Position numbers and translations under genes: made by a program
In this document: positions 25,028 through 32,159 of the stretch, piece after piece
How positions within the stretch are numbered: the stretch's first letter is position 1
How the letters are laid out: every line of letters begins with the position of its first letter
Source: Chloroflexota bacterium
GTDB taxonomy: Bacteria > Chloroflexota > Dormibacteria > CF-121
Length of the DNA stretch: 33,821 nucleotides
Reading direction: 5' to 3'
Assembly (NCBI GenBank): GCA_005880615.1
Contig: VBID01000131.1
Coordinates: forward strand, 1 to 33,821
The notes under the pieces: model-generated
Database searches by the model: none
What the model saw: the letters and a program-made list of their open reading frames with translations, nothing else
Told to the model about the DNA's origin: nothing

Positions 25028-25081
25028 CAACTCGCCGTTCGTGGCGTTTCGGTGGTAAGGTAGCCTCAGGCGAGGCTAGCA

Positions 25082-25642
25082 ATGGCTGATCTGGACCGCA
25101 TGCTGGCGCCGAGTCCCCTCCTGATCGAGGGTGAGCCACTGGACAGTCCGTATGCCGAAGATGCTCAGCAATGGGTAGGCATCTACTCCGAGCTGGTGTC
25201 CTTCACGGGTCGCTCGCTCGCCCGTCAGCAACCTCAGCCGTACCCCTCAGCGGAGCCCGAATGGCTGAAAGCTGGCGACGAGGCGCAGCTTCGGTCCCAC
25301 CTGGAACGCTTGCTCTCCCGCCTCGAATTCTGGCGGCGGCGAGTCCACGACCTGGCCGGTCTCGAGCTTGATCTTGACAGCCGGACGATCTCCTGCCAGG
25401 GCAGGACCGCCCCACTCACCCGGCGCGAGGCGCAGCTGTTTAGCTTCCTGGCCGAGCACCCGGGCAAGTTCTTCTCCGCCTCGCAGCTGATCCAGCGCGC
25501 CTGGCATTCGCCCGAGCTGTCTGAAGAGGAACTGCGCACCTATATCGTGCGCTTGCGGCGGTGCATTCGCGGGCTGGGCGCGCCGTGTGACCTGGTCAAT
25601 CAAGCTCGCCAGGGATACGCCCTGCGTTTTAAGGCCGCCTGA
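25082..25642 (+). CDS. PhoB/OmpR-type winged-helix DNA-binding protein lacking a receiver
   Basis: A 186-residue protein. The C-terminal half (about 95-185) is a Trans_reg_C winged helix: LELDLDSRTISCQGRTAPLTRREAQLFSFLAEHPGKFFSASQLIQRAW, then the recognition helix ELRTYIVRLRRCIRGLG and a wing ending QGYALRF. The first 90 residues are not a receiver. They contain an acidic start, WVGIYSELVSFTGRSLARQQ, and a helical stretch LRSHLERLLSRLEFWRRRVHDLAG that could be a coiled-coil dimer. It follows the CheR-PAS gene by 54 bases and overlaps the next gene (TGATG). It may be the transcriptional output of this cluster, controlled by protein contact and not by phosphorylation. Confidence 0.88.
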   Translation: MADLDRMLAPSPLLIEGEPLDSPYAEDAQQWVGIYSELVSFTGRSLARQQPQPYPSAEPEWLKAGDEAQLRSHLERLLSRLEFWRRRVHDLAGLELDLDSRTISCQGRTAPLTRREAQLFSFLAEHPGKFFSASQLIQRAWHSPELSEEELRTYIVRLRRCIRGLGAPCDLVNQARQGYALRFKAA

Positions 25643-26088
25643 TGAAAAAGGCTCATAGCCGGGGGCCCGCACCCATCGAAGCCGTGGCTCCTCGTATGGG
25701 CCGCATCGTGCCGCTGCGGGCGCCCCCAGCCGGCCCCTCCGCCCGAAGCCTCCAGCCGACCGTGCTCCGGTTGCGCAGCCAGGTGGCGCTCATCCAGGGG
25801 TACGCCGGCCTGCTGGACTCGCTCTCCCCCGTTATGCAGGCCCGGATCTTTATGGCGATCATGAAAACGTCTGAGGAACTCGTCCAATTGCTCGAGCCGT
25901 ACCGCACGGCCGCCGCCGATGCGAAACCAAGCCTCCACGATTACCGCAGCACCCGAATGCGGACGCATCAACTCCTGGCTGAGTACCGTCTCCTGTTGAC
26001 GCAACTGAAGCGAGAGGTCGCCGGACAGCGCTCCCTCGGGGACGCCCTCACCGGCACCGGCGGCCCTCACCCGTCCGCCCCCCGCTGA
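25642..26088 (+). CDS. Small protein resembling a histidine-kinase dimerisation domain without the His
   Basis: A 148-residue protein. The core about 40-90 reads LRLRSQVALIQGYAGLLDSLSPVMQARIFMAIMKTSEELVQLLEPY. That layout is like a HisKA H-box helix (SHELRSPLxxIxGYAELL) and second helix (SSExLxxLLxxY). The position of the phospho-His is Leu, so it could not be phosphorylated in the usual way. There is no ATPase domain. It starts inside the previous stop (TGATG), which shows translational coupling to the winged-helix protein and suggests a protein partner. The remaining helices (about 100-135) are unassigned. Family assignment is from pattern only. Confidence 0.6.
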   Translation: MKKAHSRGPAPIEAVAPRMGRIVPLRAPPAGPSARSLQPTVLRLRSQVALIQGYAGLLDSLSPVMQARIFMAIMKTSEELVQLLEPYRTAAADAKPSLHDYRSTRMRTHQLLAEYRLLLTQLKREVAGQRSLGDALTGTGGPHPSAPR

Positions 26089-26201
26089 TACCGAAGAAGC
26101 CGGTTCGCCGGTCGCGCAAGCCAGCCGCCGCGCGCGGACCAGAGCCATCTGAGAGCGGCGTCGATCTGGAAACGCCGGCCGTCGCGACCCTGGTTGCCCG
26201 C

Positions 26202-27065
26202 GTGAGGCAGCAGGGCGGCGTGGTCCTGGCTGCCTATCGCGATCCCTTTGCCGGCCAGCCGCTGGTGCTGGCTTCGCTCCCTTTGCGCCGGGTCGTGGCG
26301 ACGCCCTTCCAGCGCGATCTTTCCAGGACTCACGCCGATCGGTTGGCGGCCGCCATCGGCGCGGCCGGCGTCTTCCTCGATCCGGTGATCGCGGTCCCCG
26401 CCAAGGACGGATTCTGGTCGCCCAACGGGCGCCATCGGCTGGAGGCCGCTCGCAAGCTTGGCTTGCGCACGGTCACCGCCCTCCTGGTTCCGGACGAGAG
26501 ACTGGCCTATCGGATCCTGGCGCTGAACACCGAGAAGGCCCACAACTTGCGGGACCGCAGCCTGGAGGTCATCCGCATGGCCCGCCAGTTGGCGAAGGAG
26601 CAGCCGCGGACGAAGGAGGACGCGCACGCAGTGACCTTCGAGTCGCCAATCTTCCTCACGCTGGGCTGTGCCTACGCGGAACGCTCCCGCTTCGCCGGCT
26701 CCTCGTACCAGCCGATGCTGCGCAAGGTCGATCGGTTCCTGGACCGAGCCCTCCCGGCCGCCCTGCGCCAGCGCGAGCAATGGGCGGTGCGCCTGATGGA
26801 CATCGATGATCGCGTGGCGGCCCACGTGAAGACCATGCAGGGGATGGGCATGAAGAGCCCGTATCTCCGGGCCGTGGTGGTGGCCCGCATCAATCCGGTG
26901 CGCTGGGTCCCGCCCAGCCGGAAGAAGGACGCCGCGCCCCCCATGTCGATGGCCGAGGCGCTGACCAAGATGGCCGCCAACGTTCGCAAGTTCGATCCGA
27001 AATCGGTCAGGCCTGGCGATCTGGCGCTGGTCGCCGCCCTCTCCCCCGCCGCCGCGGAAGACTGA
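26202..27065 (+). CDS. ParB-like (ParB/Srx fold) domain protein
   Basis: At least 287 residues from GTG 26202. The N-terminal part is a ParB/sulfiredoxin-like fold: PLRRVVATPFQRDLSRTHADRLAAAIGAAGVFLDPVIAVP, then the box II-like PNGRHRLEAARKLGLRTVTALLVP. A mostly helical C-terminal region follows with EKAHNLRDRSLEVIRMA, then about 120 residues that I do not recognise. The start is doubtful. GTG 26202 has no ribosome site, and the frame is open upstream to about 26085 with a basic, plausible segment (IPKKPVRRSRKPAAA). A CTG at 26085 overlapping the previous stop (CTGA) is possible. Role unknown; DNA or NTP binding is suggested by the fold. Confidence 0.75.
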   Translation: MRQQGGVVLAAYRDPFAGQPLVLASLPLRRVVATPFQRDLSRTHADRLAAAIGAAGVFLDPVIAVPAKDGFWSPNGRHRLEAARKLGLRTVTALLVPDERLAYRILALNTEKAHNLRDRSLEVIRMARQLAKEQPRTKEDAHAVTFESPIFLTLGCAYAERSRFAGSSYQPMLRKVDRFLDRALPAALRQREQWAVRLMDIDDRVAAHVKTMQGMGMKSPYLRAVVVARINPVRWVPPSRKKDAAPPMSMAEALTKMAANVRKFDPKSVRPGDLALVAALSPAAAED

Positions 27066-27106
27066 AGCCGGATTCGCCCCCGCAACTGGAGACCCGGCCA
27101 GCCCTC

Positions 27107-27155
27107 TTGACAGCCCTCCCCACCCGCTGTATTATTCCACATAGTTAATTAGCTA
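27107..27155 (+). promoter_or_regulatory. Promoter and ArsR-type operator
   Basis: TTGACA (27107-27112) and TATTAT (27130-27135) have the ideal 17-base spacing. TAGTTAATTAGCTA (27142-27155) is a palindrome matching its reverse complement at 12 of 14 bases and covers the expected start site. It is the only AT-rich stretch nearby. Autorepression by the ArsR protein encoded at 27167 is inferred. Confidence 0.78.
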
Positions 27156-27166
27156 GGTAGAAAACT

Positions 27167-27520
27167 ATGGCAACTGATCACCTGAGCGTCACGTTTGCAG
27201 CCCTCGCCGATCCCACCCGGCGAGCGATCCTGGCTCGTCTTGCCCAGGGCGAGGCATCGGTCACGGAACTGGCCAAGCCGTTCGACCTAAGCCTCCCCGG
27301 CGTCTCCAAACATCTGAAAGTGCTGCAGCGCGCCGGCCTGATCAGGCAGAGCCGCAACGCGCAGTGGCGGCCCTGCCGCCTCGACGGAACCCGTCTCAAG
27401 GACGCGGCGGATTGGGTGGGGGACTACCGGCGCTTCTGGGACGAAAGCTTCGAGCGCCTCGACGACGTTCTGCAGGATCTCATCCAGGAGGAGAAGAAAA
27501 ATGACCGAGAAGGGAGCTAG
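27167..27520 (+). CDS. ArsR-family (SdpR-like) transcriptional repressor
   Basis: A 117-residue winged-helix regulator: FAALADPTRRAILARLAQGEASVTELAKPFDLSLPGVSKHLKVLQRAGLI is a complete ArsR HTH, followed by the wing and a C-terminal helix (FWDESFERLDDVLQDLI). There is no metal-binding CxC motif, so it is not an arsenic/cadmium sensor. This type is normally encoded with an AHSA1 protein, as here: the next gene begins 20 bases before its stop. The AT-rich palindrome at 27142-27155 overlaps its promoter, so self-repression is likely. The ligand is unknown. Confidence 0.93.
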   Translation: MATDHLSVTFAALADPTRRAILARLAQGEASVTELAKPFDLSLPGVSKHLKVLQRAGLIRQSRNAQWRPCRLDGTRLKDAADWVGDYRRFWDESFERLDDVLQDLIQEEKKNDREGS

Positions 27521-28007
27521 GACCATGCCCAAGACCGAGTACGTGATTGAACCCGGAAAGCAGGAGATCATCTCAACGACCATCCTCGACGCGCCGCGCG
27601 AGCTGGTGTTCAAGGCGTACACCGACCCGAAGCTGTTCGCACAGTGGTGGGGTCCCCGGCGCTACGAGGTCCAGATCGACAAGTTCGACTCACGGCGCGG
27701 CGGCGAGTGGAGGGTGATTCACCGTGGAGCCGATGGAAGCGAGTTTGGATTCCGCGGCGTCAACCACGACGTCGTTGCGCCGGAGCGGATCTGCGCCACG
27801 TTTGAGTACGAAGGCGTGCCCGGACACGTCGCCCTGCAGACGGCAACATTCGAAGCACTGGGCAACAAGACCAGACTGGTCGCCCACCAGGTGTTCCAGT
27901 CGGTGCTGGACCGCGACGGCATGGTCGCCTCTGGAATGCAAGAGGGCGCCGACGAATCGATGGACCGGCTGGCCGAGCTGCTCGAAACGATGAAGTCCAG
28001 CAAGTGA
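27501..28007 (+). CDS. AHSA1/START-like (SRPBCC) domain protein
   Basis: A 168-residue hydrophobic-pocket protein of the activator-of-Hsp90 ATPase 1 homologue (AHSA1) family. Signatures are TTILDAPRELVFKAYTDPKLFAQWWGPRRYEV, RRGGEWRVIHRGADGSEFGFRG and the final helix MQEGADESMDRLAELLETM. It is translationally coupled to the ArsR repressor (20-base overlap; AGGAGGAG lies 7-8 bases upstream of ATG 27501, while ATG 27525 has its own AAGGGAG). ArsR-AHSA1 pairs are common and probably sense or bind a small hydrophobic ligand. No catalytic function is visible. Confidence 0.92.
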   Translation: MTEKGARTMPKTEYVIEPGKQEIISTTILDAPRELVFKAYTDPKLFAQWWGPRRYEVQIDKFDSRRGGEWRVIHRGADGSEFGFRGVNHDVVAPERICATFEYEGVPGHVALQTATFEALGNKTRLVAHQVFQSVLDRDGMVASGMQEGADESMDRLAELLETMKSSK

Positions 28008-28028
28008 AGCATGACGTCGACGCGGACA

Positions 28029-28055
28029 TCGCGGCTGCGCCCTTGAGGCGCAGCC
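28029..28055. terminator. Hairpin between convergent genes
   Basis: GCGGCTGCGCC and GGCGCAGCCGC form a perfect 11-bp stem with a five-base loop (CTTGA). It lies 21 bases after the AHSA1 stop and 25 bases from the end of the minus-strand GNAT gene. There is no long T-run on either side, so it is a probable bidirectional transcript-end hairpin and not a strong intrinsic terminator. Confidence 0.6.
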
Positions 28056-28080
28056 GCTTCCCACTAGCTTGGCGCAGAAA

Positions 28081-28656
28081 TCAGGAGTTGAGGGCCGCCC
28101 GGAACTGGTCGCGGTCGAGGCGATCGAGCGGCTGCGGCTCGCCCGGCCCGTTGGTGGATGCGGTCAGGGATCGCTGCCACCAGCCCACGTCATGCCAGGC
28201 TCCGAGCTTCCACCCCACCCGCCGATACACGCCCACCGGGACGAAGCCCAACGCCTGGTGCAGGCCGACACTGGCTGGATTGGGGAGCGTGATCCCGGCG
28301 CACGCTTCCCGATATCCCTGGATCGCCAGCACCGTCAGGAGCGCCGTGTACAGGGATCGACCGACGCCGCGGCGCCGCCAGTCGGAGTGGATATAGGCCG
28401 AGACCTCGACGCTCCACCGATAGGCCGGCCGACTTCGAAACGGACCCGCGTAGGCGTATCCGGTGAGCTGGCCCTGATCCTCAACTACCAGCCAGGGATG
28501 GGTCGGCATGGTCCGAGCGATCCGGCGGGCCATTTCCTCAGCGGTCGGGGGCTCGACCTCGAACGAGATCGCGCTGCTCCCCACCATCGGCGCGTAGATA
28601 GCCTGGAGCTCAGCGGCATCCCGTGGCTCGGCGAGGCGGACGCGTATCACGACCAC
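28081..28656 (-). CDS. GNAT acetyltransferase, phosphinothricin N-acetyltransferase-like
   Basis: A 191-residue acetyl-CoA-dependent N-acetyltransferase. The N terminus (RLAEPRDAAELQAIYAPMVGSSAISFEVEPPTAEEMARRI) and the central VSAYIHSDWRRRGVGRSLYTALL (acetyl-CoA pyrophosphate loop RRRGVG) are typical of the Pat/Bar/MnaT group. LHQALGFVPVGVYRRVGWKLGAWHDVGWWQRSL is the group's C-terminal signature. Members acetylate phosphinothricin, methionine sulfoximine or related amino-acid analogues, so detoxification is likely. The last 20 residues (NGPGEPQPLDRLDRDQF) extend beyond the domain. It is divergent from the P-loop kinase with 38 bases between. Confidence 0.92.
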   Translation of the reverse strand: MVVIRVRLAEPRDAAELQAIYAPMVGSSAISFEVEPPTAEEMARRIARTMPTHPWLVVEDQGQLTGYAYAGPFRSRPAYRWSVEVSAYIHSDWRRRGVGRSLYTALLTVLAIQGYREACAGITLPNPASVGLHQALGFVPVGVYRRVGWKLGAWHDVGWWQRSLTASTNGPGEPQPLDRLDRDQFRAALNS

Positions 28657-28694
28657 CAGTTTCGCTGGTCAGCCCGTCATGGGATCATCCATCC

Positions 28695-29267
28695 ATGGCT
28701 GACCCGGTCCTTACGGCTCGGCGCGCGATCAGCGTGCCAGCGGATGCCCTGGTCCTCCTTGTCGGGGCGGCCGGATCGGGGAAGTCGACCTTCGCCAGGC
28801 GGCACTTCCCGGACGAGGCGAGCGTTTCTTCGGACCGTTTCCGAGGGCTGCTCACCGGAAACGAGGCGGACCAGCGAGTCAGCCAGGCGGCGTTCGAGCT
28901 CCTCCACCAGGCGATCGGAAGCCGTCTCGAGGCCGGTCTCCTGACCGTGGTCGATGCGACCAACCTCGACCTCCTCAGCCGGGCCACGCCCCTCGACCGC
29001 GCTCGGCGTTCCCGGCGGCCGGCCCTGGCCATCGTCTTCGCCCTGCCGGCCGAGGTCTGCCTGCGCCGGAACCGGACACGGCCGCGCGTCGTCCGTCCGG
29101 CCGTGGTGAGACGGCAGTCTGCAAGCCTCCGTCACATTCGGACCGACCTGGAGGGCGAAGGCTATGCCGCCATCCACATCTTTGGCTCGGAGTCCGACAT
29201 CCAGAGCGCGGTCGTCCTGCTGACTCCGGCCTCCGAATTGTCTGAGCCAGCGCGCCCACCCGCCTAG
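28695..29267 (+). CDS. P-loop polynucleotide-kinase-like ATPase (AAA_33 type)
   Basis: About 190 residues from ATG 28695. Walker A is VGAAGSGKSTFARRHF; SSDRFRGLL, the central VDATNLDLLSRATPLDRARR and a later lid-like RNRTRPRVV match the kinase domain of bacterial Pnkp and related phosphotransferases. In Pnkp this domain phosphorylates RNA or DNA 5'-OH ends; here there is no phosphatase or ligase domain, and no Hen1 neighbour. A substrate (nucleic acid end or small molecule) cannot be assigned. ATG 28623 is an alternative start but would encode a non-conserved lead. Confidence 0.82.
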   Translation: MADPVLTARRAISVPADALVLLVGAAGSGKSTFARRHFPDEASVSSDRFRGLLTGNEADQRVSQAAFELLHQAIGSRLEAGLLTVVDATNLDLLSRATPLDRARRSRRPALAIVFALPAEVCLRRNRTRPRVVRPAVVRRQSASLRHIRTDLEGEGYAAIHIFGSESDIQSAVVLLTPASELSEPARPPA

Positions 29268-29302
29268 CCCGAGCACACAGGCATCCTCGTGCTACGGTCC
29301 AC

Positions 29303-29629
29303 GTGGTGCTCTGGCTCTATCGCTGGTTCTTCAATCCCCTGCTGGTGTGGCTGCTGCGCTCGCCTCTGCACTGGCTGGCCGGTGCACGGGTCATGCTCAT
29401 CGCCTATACAGGTCGCCGAACCGGGCACCGTATCACGATTCCGGTCTCGTACCGGAAATCCGGTTCTGAAATCAGCGTGACGGTTGGCCAATACTCGCAG
29501 AAACAATGGTGGAGGAATCTGACCACCGAGTCGCCGGTTGAGCTGCAGCTTCGCGGACGTCGTGTTGGGGCGGTAGCCCGTGCGGTCGAGGACGGCGATG
29601 CTGTGCGCGTTCTAATAAGGCTGACCTAA
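29303..29629 (+). CDS. DUF385 / deazaflavin (F420)-dependent nitroreductase-family protein, short form
   Basis: A 108-residue protein starting at GTG 29303 (GTG 29306 is next). The pattern AYTGRRTGHRITIPVSYRKSGSEISVTVGQYSQKQWWRNLTTESPVELQLRGRRVGA is that of the DUF385/Ddn split beta-barrel family that binds F420 or flavin. The end (AVEDGDAVRVLIRLT) stops where family members usually continue for 20-40 residues, so it may be C-terminally shortened. No clear ribosome site precedes it. Activity cannot be judged; F420 use is inferred from the family. Confidence 0.75.
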   Translation: MVLWLYRWFFNPLLVWLLRSPLHWLAGARVMLIAYTGRRTGHRITIPVSYRKSGSEISVTVGQYSQKQWWRNLTTESPVELQLRGRRVGAVARAVEDGDAVRVLIRLT

Positions 29630-29748
29630 CCAGGAGGGTCGCGGCAGCCTCGCGCTCAGGCGCTGTCCCGTCCACCTTTCTACGAACCGCACCCGGTCGC
29701 GGCGGCCGCTCCAGGCTGGTCCCCAGGCACGCGACCCGGCAACCCAGG

Positions 29749-30333
29749 TCAAAGACCCTGTTGCGCCGGGGGCACCCACCATCGCACGGTCAATTGGGGC
29801 CGAAGCAATGGGCAGGTAAACCGGGTGGCCGCCGGCGATGCTCCGGTGATGCCGGTGGCGACCCCAAGCCTTCGGGCCAGGTTGTCCTGCGCCTGCTGTT
29901 GCTCGTACAGGTCATTCCCGAGTTCATCCGTGAGGTTTGGAAATCCGGCTGGCCGTGCGGCTCGGGCCAGGATCCCGGCAATCTCCTGGACTTCCTCGTC
30001 GCCGGCCAGGACCTGGTGGACCTCCGGTCGCAACGCTTCCGCGACGGGCATGGCCGCCAGAGCGCGGTCGAAGGCCCGGACGGAGGCGAGCATTCTCTGG
30101 AAGCTAGCCCGGTACTGCGCGTCGGTGCGGTCGGCGACCAGCTCCCGGTCGAGTGCCCGCAGCTGCCGGCGCAGCGCAGCGTCGATTGAGGCGTACCGCT
30201 CCGATACCGGACGCGAATCGTTCGAGGCCAGGCGAGTGGTTTCAACTGCTGAGCTCGCGGGCGGATGGCCGCCAGAGAGCGACACGGCGGCCAGACTGAC
30301 GGCGCCGAGCAGCACCAGTGTTCCCCGCGCCAC
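29749..30333 (-). CDS. Exported helical protein of unknown function
   Basis: A 194-residue protein with a signal peptide (TLVLLGAVSLAAVSLSGG, residues about 4-22) and no lipobox Cys. The mature part is mostly helical: YASIDAALRRQLRALDRELVADRTDAQYRASFQRMLASVRAFDRALAAM, then EVHQVLAGDEEVQEIAGILARAARPAG and NDLYEQQQAQDNLARRLG. No family is recognised. It is divergent from the metallophosphatase, with 134 bases between, and convergent with the DUF385 gene. Codon third positions are G/C rich, like neighbouring genes. Confidence 0.65.
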   Translation of the reverse strand: MARGTLVLLGAVSLAAVSLSGGHPPASSAVETTRLASNDSRPVSERYASIDAALRRQLRALDRELVADRTDAQYRASFQRMLASVRAFDRALAAMPVAEALRPEVHQVLAGDEEVQEIAGILARAARPAGFPNLTDELGNDLYEQQQAQDNLARRLGVATGITGASPAATRFTCPLLRPQLTVRWWVPPAQQGL

Positions 30334-30467
30334 TCAATCCCCCTCTCTACGTTCAACGGTCGCCGGGAGCGAACCTCACATACTCCGTTACATATCTCGA
30401 CGGCCTCGTGGCCGATCCGTTGAGGATCTCGTAGCATTTCGACCGCACACTGTCGCCGGGAGGCGCG

Positions 30468-31916
30468 ATGAACGCGTTTGCAGGGGGAACGCGACGTACC
30501 CGGCTACTGGTGGCCGCAGTCTGCGCCGTGGCGGCCATCGTGCTCATCGGGCCCGCCACCTCGGGACTGTTATCGAGGCCGGTCCAGGCGGCCAGCCCAC
30601 AGCTCATCATCGGCGTCATCGGCGACTACGGGATCTGCCATTACGACCCTTGCAGCACCACCGACGAGCAGGCGGTGGCCGATCTGGTCCACAGCTGGAA
30701 CCCGAACCTGATCTGGACCGTTGGAGACAACAGCTACATCACCGGCACCACGGCCGAGGTCCAGGGCGATGCCAGCGGGCCGTCGGACTCATTACCCTAC
30801 CTGAGCGACATCACCGTGCCGGGGCACACCAAGTTCTGGCAGATTGCGGGGAACCATGACTGGGATAGCGGCACGTACGCTCCCAGCGCTGCCTTCTTCG
30901 GCCACCCCAATCACTACGTCGCCCACTTCGGGAGTGGGCTCATCGACCTGTTCGCGCTCGACATGAACGATAACCCTGATGGAACCAGCAGCACGTCGGC
31001 GCAGGCCCAGCAGTACTACGCCGATCTCGCGGCCAGTACAGCGATCTGGAAAGTTGCTGCAGACCATGAGCCGCCATACAGCTCGGGAACCGTGCACGGA
31101 TCATCCGACTACACCCGGTGGATGGTCCAGCCGCAGACCGACCTCTACCTTTCTGGACACGACCACGAGTTCGAACACCTCATCGAGGGGGGCCAGCACT
31201 TCGTGGTCGATGGGGCGGGGGGGAATCAGCTCTATTCGCTGGGCAGCCCCATCGCCGGCAGCGTCTGGGGTGACGCCAGCCATTTCGGCGCGGTGCGGAT
31301 CACGGTAACGCCGACGACACTGAGGGTCGACTTCGTCGCGGTTGGGGGGTCGGTGCTCCATTCGTTCCAGCTTTCAAAGGGATCCCCAACGCCCACGCCG
31401 ACACCGGGGCCGACGCCAACGCCTGCCCCAACCTCGACACCTGCCCCAACCCCGACACCTGCCCCAACCCCGACACCTGCGCCAACTCCGACACCCACAC
31501 CAACCCCGACGCCCACGCCCACCCCGACACCCATGCCTACCCCGACAGCGACGGCATCGCCGGTGGGCACGCCGACTCCAACGCCGACTACCGGGCCAAC
31601 GCCCACGCCCACCCCGCTCCCGATTTCCACGCCGACACCACCGCCGCCGTCGCCCCCGACTTCAACCCCGCACTCGACCGCGACGCCCCCGCCGGTTGCC
31701 ACCCATCCACCGACGCCCCGGGCCACGACCAGGCCAAACACGAGTAGCCGGCCGCAAGCTCTGGCTACCGCGAAACCGACGCCACCGCCAGCCCCAACGC
31801 CAGGCCCGACGGGTGCGCCCGCGCCGGCAGACGGCCCGAGCTTGCCGCTCATGGGCGGTGTGGCATTCACGGTGATCGCGATGCTCTACTGGATCCTGCG
31901 GCGGCTCGCCCTCTGA
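30468..31916 (+). CDS. Secreted metallophosphatase with Pro/Thr-rich stalk and C-terminal membrane anchor
   Basis: A 482-residue calcineurin-like phosphoesterase. Signal peptide at about 10-42. Metal-site motifs are in order: GDYG (D53), GDN (86-88), GNHD (128-131), a His in DHEPPYSSG near 200 and GHDH (230-233). The arrangement is like purple acid phosphatase/MPPE proteins. From about residue 305 a long Thr/Pro repeat (TPTP, PAPTPTP) forms a rigid stalk. The tail reads LPLMGG (459-464), a hydrophobic helix and RRLAL, like a sortase signal with Met in place of Thr of LPxTG. ATG 30468 has GGGAGG 4 bases upstream. Phosphomonoester hydrolysis outside the cell is inferred. Confidence 0.85.
   Translation: MNAFAGGTRRTRLLVAAVCAVAAIVLIGPATSGLLSRPVQAASPQLIIGVIGDYGICHYDPCSTTDEQAVADLVHSWNPNLIWTVGDNSYITGTTAEVQGDASGPSDSLPYLSDITVPGHTKFWQIAGNHDWDSGTYAPSAAFFGHPNHYVAHFGSGLIDLFALDMNDNPDGTSSTSAQAQQYYADLAASTAIWKVAADHEPPYSSGTVHGSSDYTRWMVQPQTDLYLSGHDHEFEHLIEGGQHFVVDGAGGNQLYSLGSPIAGSVWGDASHFGAVRITVTPTTLRVDFVAVGGSVLHSFQLSKGSPTPTPTPGPTPTPAPTSTPAPTPTPAPTPTPAPTPTPTPTPTPTPTPTPMPTPTATASPVGTPTPTPTTGPTPTPTPLPISTPTPPPPSPPTSTPHSTATPPPVATHPPTPRATTRPNTSSRPQALATAKPTPPPAPTPGPTGAPAPADGPSLPLMGGVAFTVIAMLYWILRRLAL
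31384..31620 (+). repeat. Low-complexity Pro/Thr codon repeat
   Basis: About 240 bases of CCNAC(N) units, with several copies of the 18-base motif encoding PAPTPT/PTPAPT, lie inside the phosphatase gene. They encode the Pro/Thr stalk. The periodicity is protein-driven and could vary in copy number. Confidence 0.8.
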
Positions 31917-32159
31917 GCCGGGTCGGCTGGCGACGGGCGCAGCGCCCCAAATCGTTCGGCGTGAGCGTCAGCGACCGTGATACCGTCCCACCGATCGCCA
32001 ATTACGTCGGGAATTCCGGACTAGGGAAATTGTCTTCGAAGGTCGAAGCGGGCCCGCGCCGTTAGGATGCCTTCCCGGAGCTCCAGTGAGCTCTCCGCGC
32101 ACAGCGGCTCCGGCCGAACCACCAATAGCTCGGTCGCGGCCTCGGTCGACCGCTGATCC

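Noticed and set aside
25024-25029. TTGACA as a promoter for the winged-helix gene
   Set aside because: No -10 lies at 15-19 bases; the nearest candidate (TAAGGT, 25056-25061) is 26 bases away.
31917-32159. Gene downstream of the phosphatase
   Set aside because: Open frames here are short, lack motifs and are tails of the broken rhodanese frames; nothing can be supported.
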